Shown piece by piece: positions 34,736-44,077 of a DNA stretch of 64,000 nucleotides (its first letter is position 1; each line of letters starts with the position of its first letter). Position numbers and translations under genes: made by a program. Below the pieces are notes generated by a model, which was not told where the DNA came from, searched no databases, and saw only the letters and a program-made list of their open reading frames with translations. This DNA comes from Gammaproteobacteria bacterium (GTDB lineage Bacteria > Pseudomonadota > Gammaproteobacteria > Pseudomonadales > Pseudohongiellaceae), in the NCBI GenBank assembly GCA_028818225.1, contig JAPPOG010000042.1:26446-90445 (forward strand), in the 5' to 3' direction.

Positions 34736-35611
34736 TCAGAAGCTGGTTAATGCGTTTCCTTCATGGAAGCGCCAGGTACGAATGATCTCGAGTATATCAG
34801 CTTCGGCACGCATTGCCTCGGGAAATGGATCGAATGGTGCGGCAAGGTGAACAATTTCTACCGCAGCATTGTCCAGAACGGTTTGACCTGAGGATTGCAA
34901 AACGCGGATTTCATCTACTTGGCCATCGGGCAGCAGTGCTACCAGCATTCTCAAGCTGCCGTAAATCTGCTCCCGTCTTGCTTGCTCGGGATAATTAATA
35001 TTACCGACGGCTTCGATGCGGCGTCGCCAGTTGTCCAGGTAAAGCGCATCGCGACTCTTCTGGGTAGAGGCAGACGATATGGTGTATCGGCGTGGGCGTT
35101 TAGCATAGGCTTGCCGTTGTAAATCAAGTTGGGCCTGTAAACTAGCTATTGCCAAACTTAAATCGTCCGGCGATGTTTCCTCGGTAATCGGTTGTTCCTC
35201 TTCAGGCGCCAGTTCTTCTAATAACTGTCTGGTTTGATCTTCATTTGCAAAAGCAGAAACTACTGCCAAGTCCTGTTCAATAATTTCATTCACAATTTCC
35301 GGTGACGTGGGAACAGGAACTACTTCTTGAATTACATCGTCATTAAAATCTGATTCAAATGGCGTACTTGGTGCAGCTCTTTCTTCGAGATTGCCGCTCC
35401 CGATTTGGTTTTCCTGTGCGAGAAAATCTGCCTGCTCAGGTTCAATTTCACTTCGGTATTGTGCCATTGTGATTTCTAATACGGGCGCACTGTTTAGCTC
35501 TTCGAGGTAAGAGAAGCCTACGCCTAGAATAATAATGGCGTGTACACAGGCAGAGAGAAAGACGGTAAAACCGAACCGTTCCTTTGAAAGTTCGACATCA
35601 GTTTGAGCCAT
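34736..35611 (-). CDS. TonB-family energy transducer
   Basis: A 291-residue protein anchored by one N-terminal transmembrane helix (FTVFLSACVHAIIILGVGFSY, about 15-35). An acidic, Glu/Pro-rich periplasmic linker (residues 55-155) lacks the usual Lys-Pro repeats. The C-terminal TonB domain (NYPEQARREQIYGSLRMLVAL and RTWRFHEGN) contacts outer-membrane receptors. No exbB/exbD is in the window, so it must share motors encoded elsewhere or act in another way, as some orphan Pseudomonas TonB proteins linked to twitching do. It lies between gshB and yqgE. Confidence 0.9.
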   Translation of the reverse strand: MAQTDVELSKERFGFTVFLSACVHAIIILGVGFSYLEELNSAPVLEITMAQYRSEIEPEQADFLAQENQIGSGNLEERAAPSTPFESDFNDDVIQEVVPVPTSPEIVNEIIEQDLAVVSAFANEDQTRQLLEELAPEEEQPITEETSPDDLSLAIASLQAQLDLQRQAYAKRPRRYTISSASTQKSRDALYLDNWRRRIEAVGNINYPEQARREQIYGSLRMLVALLPDGQVDEIRVLQSSGQTVLDNAAVEIVHLAAPFDPFPEAMRAEADILEIIRTWRFHEGNALTSF

Positions 35612-35662
35612 AGACTGGTTTTCGGTTACCTCGTTCGAGTAAAAGATTAAGTAATACTAATG

Positions 35663-36616
35663 CTATACCGCTTCGAGTTTGCTTTGGATACAGTCCATTA
35701 AATCACCGGCGATTTCCAGATTCTGAGCCCGATCGATTTCTCTAACGCAGGTCGGACTCGTAACATTTATTTCTGTGAGATAGTCACCAATGACATCCAG
35801 CCCTACAAATAGTAAACCTCTTTCTTTTAATGCAGGGCTAACTTCATCACAAATCCAGCGATCCCTATCGCTGAGTTCCTGGGCGATTCCATTCCCACCA
35901 GCAGCCAGATTTCCTCTTGATTCACCAATAGCGGGCACTCTTGCTAAACAATAATTAACCGGTTCTCCGTCAATTAATAATATGCGCTTGTCTCCATCGG
36001 TTATTTCCGGAATGTATTTCTGCGCCATAATTTGACGCTGACCTCCCTCTGTTAATGTCTCGATGATCACACTCAAGTTCGAATCATCTTTTTTAGCTCT
36101 GAATATAGAGGTGCCACCCATTCCATCAAGTGGTTTATATATTACATCTTCGTGTTCTTGGTGAAATGCCTTTAATTTGTTTTCTGCCGAGGCTACCAGA
36201 ACAGGAGGGCAACATTGTGGAAACTGGGTCGCAAAAAGTTTCTCGTTGCAGTCTCTCAGGCTTTGCGGATCGTTTACAATAAGAGTGCCTTCGGACTGAG
36301 CCCGCTCTAATAAATAGGTTGAATAAATATAGTCTAGATTAAATGGAGGATCTTTGCGCATCAGGATTACATCTAGCTCCGCCAAGGCCTGGTCTGAGTG
36401 ACTTCCGAGTTCAAACCATTTATTTTCATCATCCATAACAGAAAGAGTGTGCATGGCCGCTCGGGGAGACCCTTGATCCATGTATAAATCAGACTGCAAC
36501 ATATAGTGAATCACCCAGCCACGCTTCTGCGCAGCGAGTAACATCGCCAGTGTCGTATCTTTTTTAACAGTGATGGAGTCTATGGGGTCCATCACTACGC
36601 CAAGTTTTATGCTCAT
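35663..36616 (-). CDS. gshB: Glutathione synthase
   Basis: A 317-residue ATP-grasp enzyme joining gamma-glutamylcysteine and glycine. The N-terminus LGVVMDPIDSITVKKDTTLAMLLAAQ is typical. ATP-grasp elements include DVIYKPLDGMGGTSIF, IMAQKYIPEITDGDKRILLIDGEP and VGLDVIGDYLTEINVTSPT (magnesium site). It is first in the leftward gshB-tonB-yqgE-ruvX cluster, with 194 bases separating it from a divergent membrane-protein gene. Confidence 0.96.
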   Translation of the reverse strand: MSIKLGVVMDPIDSITVKKDTTLAMLLAAQKRGWVIHYMLQSDLYMDQGSPRAAMHTLSVMDDENKWFELGSHSDQALAELDVILMRKDPPFNLDYIYSTYLLERAQSEGTLIVNDPQSLRDCNEKLFATQFPQCCPPVLVASAENKLKAFHQEHEDVIYKPLDGMGGTSIFRAKKDDSNLSVIIETLTEGGQRQIMAQKYIPEITDGDKRILLIDGEPVNYCLARVPAIGESRGNLAAGGNGIAQELSDRDRWICDEVSPALKERGLLFVGLDVIGDYLTEINVTSPTCVREIDRAQNLEIAGDLMDCIQSKLEAV

Positions 36617-36751
36617 TCCCCGTTCCTGTTACCAGTTACACCTTGAGTTTTGACTCTTCTACAGCCCATCGAAATAGTGAGGCGAGATCATATTACACCT
36701 TAATCGGGGAAGCGATTCCACAATCTGTAAGTTTCCGATCTTAAACAAGTT

Positions 36752-36780
36752 TTTCGCTATATCGGCAAACCGTTTATAAT
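36752..36780 (+). promoter_or_regulatory. Candidate sigma-70 promoter before the polysaccharide genes
   Basis: A perfect -10 box TATAAT (36775-36780) lies 31 bases before GTG 36811. The -35 region 17 bases upstream (TTTCGC, 36752-36757) is a poor match, so this would be a weak or activated promoter for the rightward genes at 36.8-39.2 kb. Confidence 0.35.
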
Positions 36781-36810
36781 ACACACTTTCGAGAAAGGAT
36801 TTAGTGAAGA

Positions 36811-37338
36811 GTGAAGGCGATAGTATTTACCTGGGGTATTGGTGGTGTTCTCTTTATCTTGCTTTTCGCAATTTATCGACTTACGCCAATGGCTCTGGCG
36901 CTGGAAAATTTTCCAATGTCATTTCTTCATTGGTTCGCACTAATTTTTAGCATTGTGTACATGGCTTATGCGGAAGGCTACAAGGGATTCCATCTTGGTT
37001 TCGCGCCGAGGGTCGTATTGCGTGCAATTTATCTCCAGGAGAATCCAAGAATATCCCATGTCCTGTTAGCACCGATTTTTTGTATGGGGTTTATCTATGC
37101 GACCAGAAAGAGACAACTGTTATCAATAGGGCTCACCCTTATGATCATATGTTTCATTATTCTGGTAAGGCTATTGCCGCAACCCTGGCGGGGTATATTG
37201 GATGCAGGTGTAGTTGCCGGATTAAGTCTGGGTGTTATTTCAATCTTGTATTTCCTTTATCAAGCGCGAAACCATCCAACAACGATTTCAGTAACAGCCG
37301 AAATTCCAGGAGATGACTGGCGATTACAATCTCACTAG
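36811..37338 (+). CDS. Integral membrane protein of unknown function
   Basis: A 175-residue protein with five or so hydrophobic segments (about 4-22, 38-54, 86-98, 104-123 and 130-150). A conserved-looking cytoplasmic stretch EGYKGFHLGFAPRVVLRA lies between the second and third. The pattern occurs in uncharacterised membrane proteins of gammaproteobacteria, but I cannot name a family. It starts with GTG and precedes two glycosyltransferase genes on the same strand (31 bases to the first). Confidence 0.7.
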   Translation: MKAIVFTWGIGGVLFILLFAIYRLTPMALALENFPMSFLHWFALIFSIVYMAYAEGYKGFHLGFAPRVVLRAIYLQENPRISHVLLAPIFCMGFIYATRKRQLLSIGLTLMIICFIILVRLLPQPWRGILDAGVVAGLSLGVISILYFLYQARNHPTTISVTAEIPGDDWRLQSH

Positions 37339-37368
37339 TGCAGGCATACGAAAGAGTAATATTAATAT

Positions 37369-38277
37369 ATGAGCAAAGAAGAAAAAGAAAAAAGCTGCGC
37401 TATAGTTGTGAGCTATAAGCCAGATATAACTGCCCTTCTAAAGTTACTCGGCCAACTTAATAAGGAAACAGATTTTATTGTAATCGATAATGGCTCTTCA
37501 GAGATTGGACGGCTCGCGGAGTCGATCATAGTCTATGATCGTTGTAGGGACCTGGTTCGACTCGATGAAAACGAGGGTCTGGCAAAAGCGCTGAACATTG
37601 GTATTAACTGGGCGATCGATAATGACTGTGACTATGTGTTTTTATTTGATCAGGACAGTAGCCTTTGTGATCTATTTATTAGTCGGATGATCAATGCATA
37701 TCACGATGCGAATAAATACAGTAGCAAAGGAATCGCTGCGGTTGGCCCACGCATAATCAATCCGCAAACCATGCGCCAAACACCTTTTAAATTATTCAAT
37801 CGCTTAATGCTTCGTTCGAATCGGCTATTTGCTAATAGCACTTCTCACTTTATTGCGGACTTTTTGATTACTTCGGGAACATTACTAATTGTGAAGTACA
37901 TTGAAGAAATTGGTAGTATGAAAGAAAGTTATTTTATCGATAATGTTGATTTGGAGTGGTGTTTTCGCGCCAAGTCAAAAGGATATGACTTGGTTGGTAC
38001 TGATGATGCTGTGCTCTACCATGCAATAGGTGAGCGCAGTATGAGCCCATTGGTAAGAGCGGGCATCATGGCTCAGCATAATCCAGCTCGTACGTACTAT
38101 TCTTCCCGCAACAGAGCGCATCTTTATAGAGTCCCCTATTCACCATTGGGTTGGAAACTCAGGGATATGATTCGCTTTTCTATGAAAGCATCCTGGTTAC
38201 TTATTGCGTCTCAAGACCGCAAGGATTACTGGAAAAATATTCGTTCTGGAATCAGGGATGCTAAATCACTTAGTTGA
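37369..38277 (+). CDS. Family 2 glycosyltransferase, rhamnosyltransferase-like
   Basis: A 302-residue GT-A enzyme. The nucleotide-sugar site starts CAIVVSYKPDITALLKLL with VIDNGSS, and the metal-binding DxD-type motif is FLFDQDSS (about residue 94). Later blocks LITSGTLLIVKYIEEIGS and DNVDLEWCFRAKSKGYDLVG match the WbbL/RfbF rhamnosyltransferase group. The acceptor is probably a lipid-linked or O-antigen-like glycan, but the sugar is not determined. It sits 14 bases before the next glycosyltransferase gene. Confidence 0.87.
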   Translation: MSKEEKEKSCAIVVSYKPDITALLKLLGQLNKETDFIVIDNGSSEIGRLAESIIVYDRCRDLVRLDENEGLAKALNIGINWAIDNDCDYVFLFDQDSSLCDLFISRMINAYHDANKYSSKGIAAVGPRIINPQTMRQTPFKLFNRLMLRSNRLFANSTSHFIADFLITSGTLLIVKYIEEIGSMKESYFIDNVDLEWCFRAKSKGYDLVGTDDAVLYHAIGERSMSPLVRAGIMAQHNPARTYYSSRNRAHLYRVPYSPLGWKLRDMIRFSMKASWLLIASQDRKDYWKNIRSGIRDAKSLS

Positions 38278-38291
38278 GAAGCCCAGCATAA

Positions 38292-39230
38292 ATGAATTCC
38301 GACCCTAAAGTTGCCATTCTGCTTTCTACCTTTAATGGCGCGACATTTTTATCGGCGCAACTGGACTCAATTCTGGCGCAAACTTATGTCAATTTCGTCA
38401 TTGTCATCCGAGATGATGGATCTTCTGATCCAACGCCTGAATTAATCTCCCGCTATAAAGATTCACACCCTGACCAGATTCATGTCGTATCCACTGACAA
38501 AAACAATCTTGGTGCGAGCGGCTCATTCTCATCTTTGATCGACTATGTGCTAGAAAATAAATTCACGCTCGGGTTGGAAAATGCATACATGATGTTTTGT
38601 GATCAGGATGACATCTGGTTTGAAAACAAAATAGAGAAACAACTAGAGGCCATTTTGGCTGCGGAACAGGGAAGTGGGGAATCGCCGGTCCCGGTACTGG
38701 TTCATTCTGACCTTGAAGTCGTATCGCAAGAGAACGAACTAATTGCCGATTCCTTCATTAGCTATCAGGGCTTGGAGATTGAAAGAAATCAGTTTGCCAA
38801 TATGGTGATAAGTAACCTGGTCACGGGCTGTACAGCGATAATAAATGAAGCTTTGGCAAGGCGGGCTACTCCGGTTTCAAAGCACGCCATCATGCATGAT
38901 TGGTGGTTAGCCCTGGTAGCAGCCGCATTCGGCCGAGTAGTTTTTCTCAATCAGCCGCTGGTTTACTACCGGCAGCATGCCAGTAATACCATCGGTGCCA
39001 AAGAGTTCATTAAACCCGAACCAGGCTCCCGTTCATTCTGGCAAAGATTGTTTGCCAGAAAACCTAATGAACATCTGTTTGAAGTTGCCAGGCAAGCAAG
39101 AGAGTTTCGTCAACGCTTCGGGTCGGAGTTAAGCTTTCGGGAAAATCTTGGTCTGCGAATATCGGGGTGTATGTCGGTACGGATAGGCATCATCCAGCGA
39201 ATTTTCTACCGCATAGCGCGGCGATTCTAG
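38292..39230 (+). CDS. Family 2 glycosyltransferase
   Basis: A 312-residue GT-A enzyme with the classical start VAILLSTFNGATFLSAQLDSI, VIRDDGSSD and a metal site in MFCDQDDIWFENKI (about residue 115). The block MHDWWLALVAAAFGRVVFL followed by PLVYYRQHASNTIGA is typical of O-antigen-type GT2 enzymes. The basic C-terminus may touch the membrane. It follows the rhamnosyltransferase-like gene and its end overlaps the convergent large glycosyltransferase gene by 4 bases. Sugar and acceptor are unknown. Confidence 0.88.
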   Translation: MNSDPKVAILLSTFNGATFLSAQLDSILAQTYVNFVIVIRDDGSSDPTPELISRYKDSHPDQIHVVSTDKNNLGASGSFSSLIDYVLENKFTLGLENAYMMFCDQDDIWFENKIEKQLEAILAAEQGSGESPVPVLVHSDLEVVSQENELIADSFISYQGLEIERNQFANMVISNLVTGCTAIINEALARRATPVSKHAIMHDWWLALVAAAFGRVVFLNQPLVYYRQHASNTIGAKEFIKPEPGSRSFWQRLFARKPNEHLFEVARQAREFRQRFGSELSFRENLGLRISGCMSVRIGIIQRIFYRIARRF

Positions 39231-42200
39231 TCGAAGAGTGAGTTGAGATTTGATTGGAACTTTTCTTCAGAACAGTCTTCTGCTACGGCATCTAATCCAG
39301 CATCCCTAACGGATTGCCATAAAGCTTTATCCTGATAGAGGCGAATACATTGTTCGGCATATTCCTCAGGAGAAGTACCTACCAGCACCTCCTGTTCATG
39401 TTGCCAGCCTAATTGATCTGCCAGCAATGGTGTAATTACACAGGGAATTCCCCTGGCTGTGGCTTCATGAACTTTATGGGGTATACCTGCGGCAAATCGA
39501 GTGGGGGCAATAAAGACGCGGCAGCTGTTATAAATATCATCCAAATTTTCGACTCTACCCAGGAAAGAAACATTGACCTTATCAATACTGGCAAGGCTTG
39601 ATGCCGAACTATCGCCCGCAATATACAATTTTATATCAGGAATTGATTTCTCGATAAGTGGTAGTACGTTTACAGTAAACCAAAGTAAAGAATCCACATT
39701 AGGTGAGCCTTCATCTCGCAATGCACCAACGAATAACAAACCTTCTCTTTCTGTAAATTCATTTTCGCCAGCAATAATTTTCATGGTATGACCCAATACG
39801 CAGACATTTTTTATATTATGCTGACGGTAGATGGCTGCTTCCTTTTCAGACACTGCTATAACTGTATCTGCCAAAGAGGCATGCTGCATTTCCTTGCTGA
39901 TTAGTTCATCTTTTTCGTTTTCAGATACAAACTGCTTGAAAAATTGTTTTTGCATAATTTCTCGAGCGGCAGTTAAGGCCTCTGCGTCATAAATTAGCTT
40001 TGCTCCAGCAATTAAACTGGAATCCGCTTCCAGTATCTCCTGCAAGAAAGCCATATTGTGTACGCGACTTACCATAATGTACTGAAAACAATGTCTGCGT
40101 GAAGAAAGAAATGATTGCATTCCAAGTCTTCCTTTATTGGCTATTACTTCAACAGTTTTGGGAAGTGTTCTATAAATTTCTGACCAACTATCAATCGGAA
40201 ACTGCAAAGGATAAAAGCTGATATTCAAATTCAATTCACTCAAACTGTGGATTAGATGTGCAGCGCGTGGATAACCGGAACCAAGGCTCGGATGCGGTAC
40301 TCGATCATCAATTATCAGAATATTTGGTAAGCGGTTGGATCTTCGCGCCAACTGGATTTTATCTGGATCGCTTTCAAGCTGATTGGTTAGCCAATCTCCA
40401 TGCTTTTGACAGAGAATCAGTTGGTGTTCTTTCTGCAGTGCTGAGGCACCAATTATTCCGCCAGAGCTGGCGAATTCATAGTGAGTTATTACTGCTTGCG
40501 GATTGTAAATTACGCGCAATCCTTTTTTCTGCAAACGAATGCAGAAGTCAGACTCTTCGTAATAGGCGGGAGCATAATCCAAATCGAACCCACCTAGCTC
40601 TTGAAAATCACTGCGACGGAATAGGAGGAAAGCACCTGAGCAATAATCCACCTCTCGTTCGAACATGTATGCGCCATCGCTTGGGTCGTCACCCCGACCG
40701 TATCCGAGACAGGATCCATCTTGCCAGATGATACTGCCAGCTTCCTGAAGAGAGCCGTCAGTAAGAATGATCTTGCCACCCACTGCACCGATTGACTCAT
40801 CTGCGGCAATAGACTCAATTGCACTCGATAATGTTTGTTCGTGTATGACCGCGTCATTATTGAGAAGGAGAATATATTTTCCCTTAGCTTGTTCTGCGGC
40901 CTGATTAACCGCTTTAACGAATCCAGCGTTATCCTCATTGCGCAGGATAGTAGCGTTATCAATTTTCTCTAATAACTCGCTAGTACTATCCGATGAACAG
41001 TTATCGACTATTATTAACTCAAAAGAAATATCAGCATTTTGTATCAGTGATTGCAGACACAGCATGCTGAGATGTGCCTGATTATAGAAGACCAGTATGA
41101 TTGACAGCGATGCTAATTCGGAGGATGGAAACGATAGGCGCTCATCGCTTTGCAGAAAAGCATTCAGTGCGGCTCTTGCCTCTCTATCATAGTTCTTTTT
41201 TAAAGGCTCCTCGGGATTTTCGCTTACTTTGTCTTCAACTACTTCTGCAACTGTATTCTGCAGATCCAGATCTTCATCATCGATCTCTTGCGTCTCAGGC
41301 ATTTGATCAGCGGCAAAGAGTCTGCCAATACGCCTGACCGGGCCCATGACGCGCCAGCTTGGGGAACTAAGTATGCGATTTAGTTCTGATTCTAACTGCA
41401 GCACATGTGTGCGAAGAGATCTTGTGTCATTATGGAGCCTGTTGCTAATGTGATTAAGCTCAACCCGAAGGTCATGTAACTGCTTTTCTTTGTCCTGGAG
41501 CTGCTTTTCTTTGTCCTGGAGCTGCTTTTCTTTATCCTGGAGCTGCTTTTCTTTACTGTCGAGTAGAGCCTCTTTTTCCATCAAGCGCAGATTCAGTTCA
41601 TGCACTTGAGAATCAAGATAGTCAGACTTCCTTAGCTCTTCCTCAAGTCTTACGGAAATTTCTTCTACCTTCGAGTTCAAATCGAAACGCATGGCGTTAC
41701 CAAGCATTTGATTTATTGCATCACCATCCCAGCGTTCCTTCCATTTATTGAAAAGAGTAGCCCGAGCCTGCCCAAGCAGATGATCGGGCTGAAAGCGTTG
41801 ACTTTCATCGTTGGTAGCAGTGTCAGAATCACCACCGGCTCGATAGAAAGCAGTTTTTTTATTGGTATGAACCAGGCTTGTATACTGAGCAACTTGTAAC
41901 CAGAAATCCCAATCTTCATAAATATTGAAGGCTTCGTCGAATCGGCAACCCAAATCTAATAGATTTCTCGAGAAAATAACTGCATGTATGGGAATGTAGT
42001 TATCACGCATTAACAAGAGAGGGTCGAAATTGCGATCGAAGACTTCATGAGTTTTGGTACCGTCCTGTTTTGTTTTAACAGTGCTGCTATAAGCTGCTAA
42101 ACACTCGTTTTGCCCTTCAAGAACTTTAACCAGATTCTCTATATGATTGTTAGCAATCCAATCATCATCATCAAGAAACATTAGGTATTGGCCGGTGGCT

Positions 42201-42448
42201 GCATCCAGTCCCGCATTGGCAGCCTGGGTTCGACTTAGCGATTTATCAGGATTGACCTGTATCGCCTTAAATCGATTTAGATCGAATGATTCCAAGTTTT
42301 TCTGGGCAGAATTGACCAGAACCAATTCGATATTCGAATAGGTTTGGGTGGCTATGGAGTCGAGAGCCTGGGTAAGTTCTTTTCGTCCGATCGTTCGGCA
42401 AATAACAGAAACAAGGTTGCCGGAATCAGCAGCGTTTTCGTTCGACAT
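39227..42448 (-). CDS. Large three-domain glycosyltransferase (GT2-coiled coil-GT2-GT4)
   Basis: A 1073-residue cytoplasmic enzyme. Domain 1 (about 10-230) is a GT2 fold: VICRTIGRKELTQALDSI with metal motif FLDDDDW. A coiled coil (about 265-370) contains tandem KEKQLQD heptads. Domain 2 (about 450-690) is another GT2: SIILVFYNQAHLSMLCL, IVDNCSSDST and LLNNDAVI. Domain 3 (about 715-1073) is GT4-like: SGYPRAAHLIHSLSEL, LLFVGALRDEGSPNVDSL and IPCVITPLLADQLGW. Such fused enzymes build repeating capsule or O-antigen units with several linkages. It is the only leftward gene in the patch and converges with the GT2 gene. Confidence 0.9.
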   Translation of the reverse strand: MSNENAADSGNLVSVICRTIGRKELTQALDSIATQTYSNIELVLVNSAQKNLESFDLNRFKAIQVNPDKSLSRTQAANAGLDAATGQYLMFLDDDDWIANNHIENLVKVLEGQNECLAAYSSTVKTKQDGTKTHEVFDRNFDPLLLMRDNYIPIHAVIFSRNLLDLGCRFDEAFNIYEDWDFWLQVAQYTSLVHTNKKTAFYRAGGDSDTATNDESQRFQPDHLLGQARATLFNKWKERWDGDAINQMLGNAMRFDLNSKVEEISVRLEEELRKSDYLDSQVHELNLRLMEKEALLDSKEKQLQDKEKQLQDKEKQLQDKEKQLHDLRVELNHISNRLHNDTRSLRTHVLQLESELNRILSSPSWRVMGPVRRIGRLFAADQMPETQEIDDEDLDLQNTVAEVVEDKVSENPEEPLKKNYDREARAALNAFLQSDERLSFPSSELASLSIILVFYNQAHLSMLCLQSLIQNADISFELIIVDNCSSDSTSELLEKIDNATILRNEDNAGFVKAVNQAAEQAKGKYILLLNNDAVIHEQTLSSAIESIAADESIGAVGGKIILTDGSLQEAGSIIWQDGSCLGYGRGDDPSDGAYMFEREVDYCSGAFLLFRRSDFQELGGFDLDYAPAYYEESDFCIRLQKKGLRVIYNPQAVITHYEFASSGGIIGASALQKEHQLILCQKHGDWLTNQLESDPDKIQLARRSNRLPNILIIDDRVPHPSLGSGYPRAAHLIHSLSELNLNISFYPLQFPIDSWSEIYRTLPKTVEVIANKGRLGMQSFLSSRRHCFQYIMVSRVHNMAFLQEILEADSSLIAGAKLIYDAEALTAAREIMQKQFFKQFVSENEKDELISKEMQHASLADTVIAVSEKEAAIYRQHNIKNVCVLGHTMKIIAGENEFTEREGLLFVGALRDEGSPNVDSLLWFTVNVLPLIEKSIPDIKLYIAGDSSASSLASIDKVNVSFLGRVENLDDIYNSCRVFIAPTRFAAGIPHKVHEATARGIPCVITPLLADQLGWQHEQEVLVGTSPEEYAEQCIRLYQDKALWQSVRDAGLDAVAEDCSEEKFQSNLNSLFD
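41480..41554 (-). repeat. 21-bp tandem repeat inside the large glycosyltransferase gene
   Basis: Three full and one partial copy of a 21-base unit encode repeated KEKQLQD heptads of the coiled coil. Copies 1 and 2 are identical and copy 3 differs by one base (GTC to ATC). Because the unit is a multiple of three, slippage would lengthen or shorten the coil without breaking the frame. Confidence 0.85.
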
Positions 42449-42498
42449 GGAATGAAGGATACTGCTTTATGACGAAATCATTAAGAGAAAATTGCGGC

Positions 42499-43224
42499 CT
42501 ATCTGATTATATCCGCAAGATGACGATCCAGCACGGCACCTACTACATGGCCCATAAAATCCAGGAATAGAGTGTCCAGGTTCACATTGAAGTAATTATC
42601 GGTTTGATTTCCAAATGCCAACATAGCCAGCACTTCGCTGTTATTGATTACTGGACAAAGAGCTGTGGAGCGAATTGTATTTTTTGCGGCAGGGAACAGG
42701 TAGGCAATTTGTTCTTGATCCAGAGGCCCGCAATGAGTGCGTTTTAATCTGAAGACATCACTGAAATCAGTTTTGAGTTTAGCAACAGATTCAGTTCTCA
42801 CGGCGTGAGACACATTCAGGTCCGGATGTTCGACGATAATGATTTCACAAGCATCGATGTTGTCATGGTTGGCTAATTGGTCCTGGGTAACATTTGCGAC
42901 TTCGGTAATAGAATCTGCCCTTAATAAGGCCAGAACAAGATTGCGTGTGGTATCAAAAAGCTGATCATTATTGCGCGCATTTTCTAAGAGATTGTTAAGC
43001 TTCTGGCGGGCTTCTATTCCCCGGTCCCGCAATATTGTCACCTGTCGTTCGAGAAGTGAGATTGCTTTACCGCTTTCATGTGGCAGGGAAAGTTCTGCTA
43101 ACAAATCTTCCTGACGAGCAAAAAAATCAGGGTGACTACGTAAGTATTCAGTAACCTGATCTTCGCTAACTTCGTTTTCATGAACATCAGTAACTTGTTC
43201 CGCCGCTGAAACATCATTACTCAT
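42499..43224 (-). CDS. DUF484 family protein
   Basis: A 241-residue protein of the DUF484 family. The N-terminal segment VTEYLRSHPDFFARQEDLLAEL and the VTILRDRGIEARQKLNNLLENA coil lead to a GAF-like domain (residues 100-240). The family is usually encoded between dapF and xerC and is of unknown function. Its start overlaps the dapF stop by 4 bases (ATGA), so translation is coupled. xerC is not found next to it here; the glycosyltransferase gene follows instead. Confidence 0.92.
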   Translation of the reverse strand: MSNDVSAAEQVTDVHENEVSEDQVTEYLRSHPDFFARQEDLLAELSLPHESGKAISLLERQVTILRDRGIEARQKLNNLLENARNNDQLFDTTRNLVLALLRADSITEVANVTQDQLANHDNIDACEIIIVEHPDLNVSHAVRTESVAKLKTDFSDVFRLKRTHCGPLDQEQIAYLFPAAKNTIRSTALCPVINNSEVLAMLAFGNQTDNYFNVNLDTLFLDFMGHVVGAVLDRHLADIIR

Positions 43225-44063
43225 ATCTCAAAAGTCCCCTCATAAACCGTTGTCGCCGGTCCACTCATTAGTACCGGACTAGTATCTTTTTGCCATCTTA
43301 CCCGGAGCTGGCCACCTGTCAGATTTACTTTGACGTTATCATCTAACTGTTCGAGCAAGCAACCTGCTACCACTGCTGCACAAGCGCCGGTTCCGCAAGC
43401 CAAAGTCTCACCTGCTCCTCGTTCATAAACTCGCAAGTTAATCTCATTGCGGTTCAGGATTTTCATAAATCCCACGTTTACACCCTCAGGAAAATCCGGG
43501 TGGCTTGTAACAGCTTCCCCAATATCTTTTACGGCAGTATTGTCCAGGTCTTCAACAGAAATCACTGCATGTGGGTTGCCCATTGACAGGGCAACGAACT
43601 TCAACTCTCTGGAATTACCCGCAATGTCTAGCTTTCGGGCGTAAAGAAGTTCTTCTGTTGGGTTATTGAAAGGTATGGCCGCAGGAGCAAACACGGGAGC
43701 GCCCATGTCCACCGTAACCTCGCCATCCGCATCAGAATGCAGAACCAAAATCCGGTTTACTGTTTTCACAGTAAGCGGGTTTTTGTCCGATAGACCTTTC
43801 TCGTAAACAAATCTGGCGAAACAGCGGGCACCATTGCCACAATGTTCCACTTCCTCACCATTGGCATTAAAGATGCGGTAGTCGAAATCCACTTCAGGAG
43901 AACTAGCTGGTCTTATCTGTAACAGTTGGTCGAATCCAATGCCGAACTGTCGATGGGAAAGTTTTTGAATCTGATTAGCTGATAATTGTATATCCCTGGA
44001 CGTAAGATCCATGACTATAAAGTCATTTCCTAATCCATGCATTTTTGTAAACGGGATACGCAT
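43221..44063 (-). CDS. dapF: Diaminopimelate epimerase
   Basis: A 280-residue cofactor-independent racemase converting LL- to meso-diaminopimelate for peptidoglycan and lysine. The two catalytic cysteines are in EEVEHCGNGARCFARF and ETLACGTGACAAVVAG. The N-terminus FTKMHGLGNDFIVMD is diagnostic. It lies 14 bases after lysA and overlaps the DUF484 gene, giving a leftward lptM-lysA-dapF-DUF484 operon. Confidence 0.97.
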   Translation of the reverse strand: MRIPFTKMHGLGNDFIVMDLTSRDIQLSANQIQKLSHRQFGIGFDQLLQIRPASSPEVDFDYRIFNANGEEVEHCGNGARCFARFVYEKGLSDKNPLTVKTVNRILVLHSDADGEVTVDMGAPVFAPAAIPFNNPTEELLYARKLDIAGNSRELKFVALSMGNPHAVISVEDLDNTAVKDIGEAVTSHPDFPEGVNVGFMKILNRNEINLRVYERGAGETLACGTGACAAVVAGCLLEQLDDNVKVNLTGGQLRVRWQKDTSPVLMSGPATTVYEGTFEI

Positions 44064-44077
44064 AATTGAATCTGCAA

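Noticed and set aside
40258..40731. A 157-codon rightward frame inside the large glycosyltransferase gene
   Set aside because: It is antisense to the second GT2 domain, whose motifs are complete; the product has no resemblance to any protein.
41480..41554. Possible CRISPR-like array from regular repeats
   Set aside because: The repeats are directly adjacent without spacers and encode a coiled-coil heptad in frame, so this is a protein repeat.
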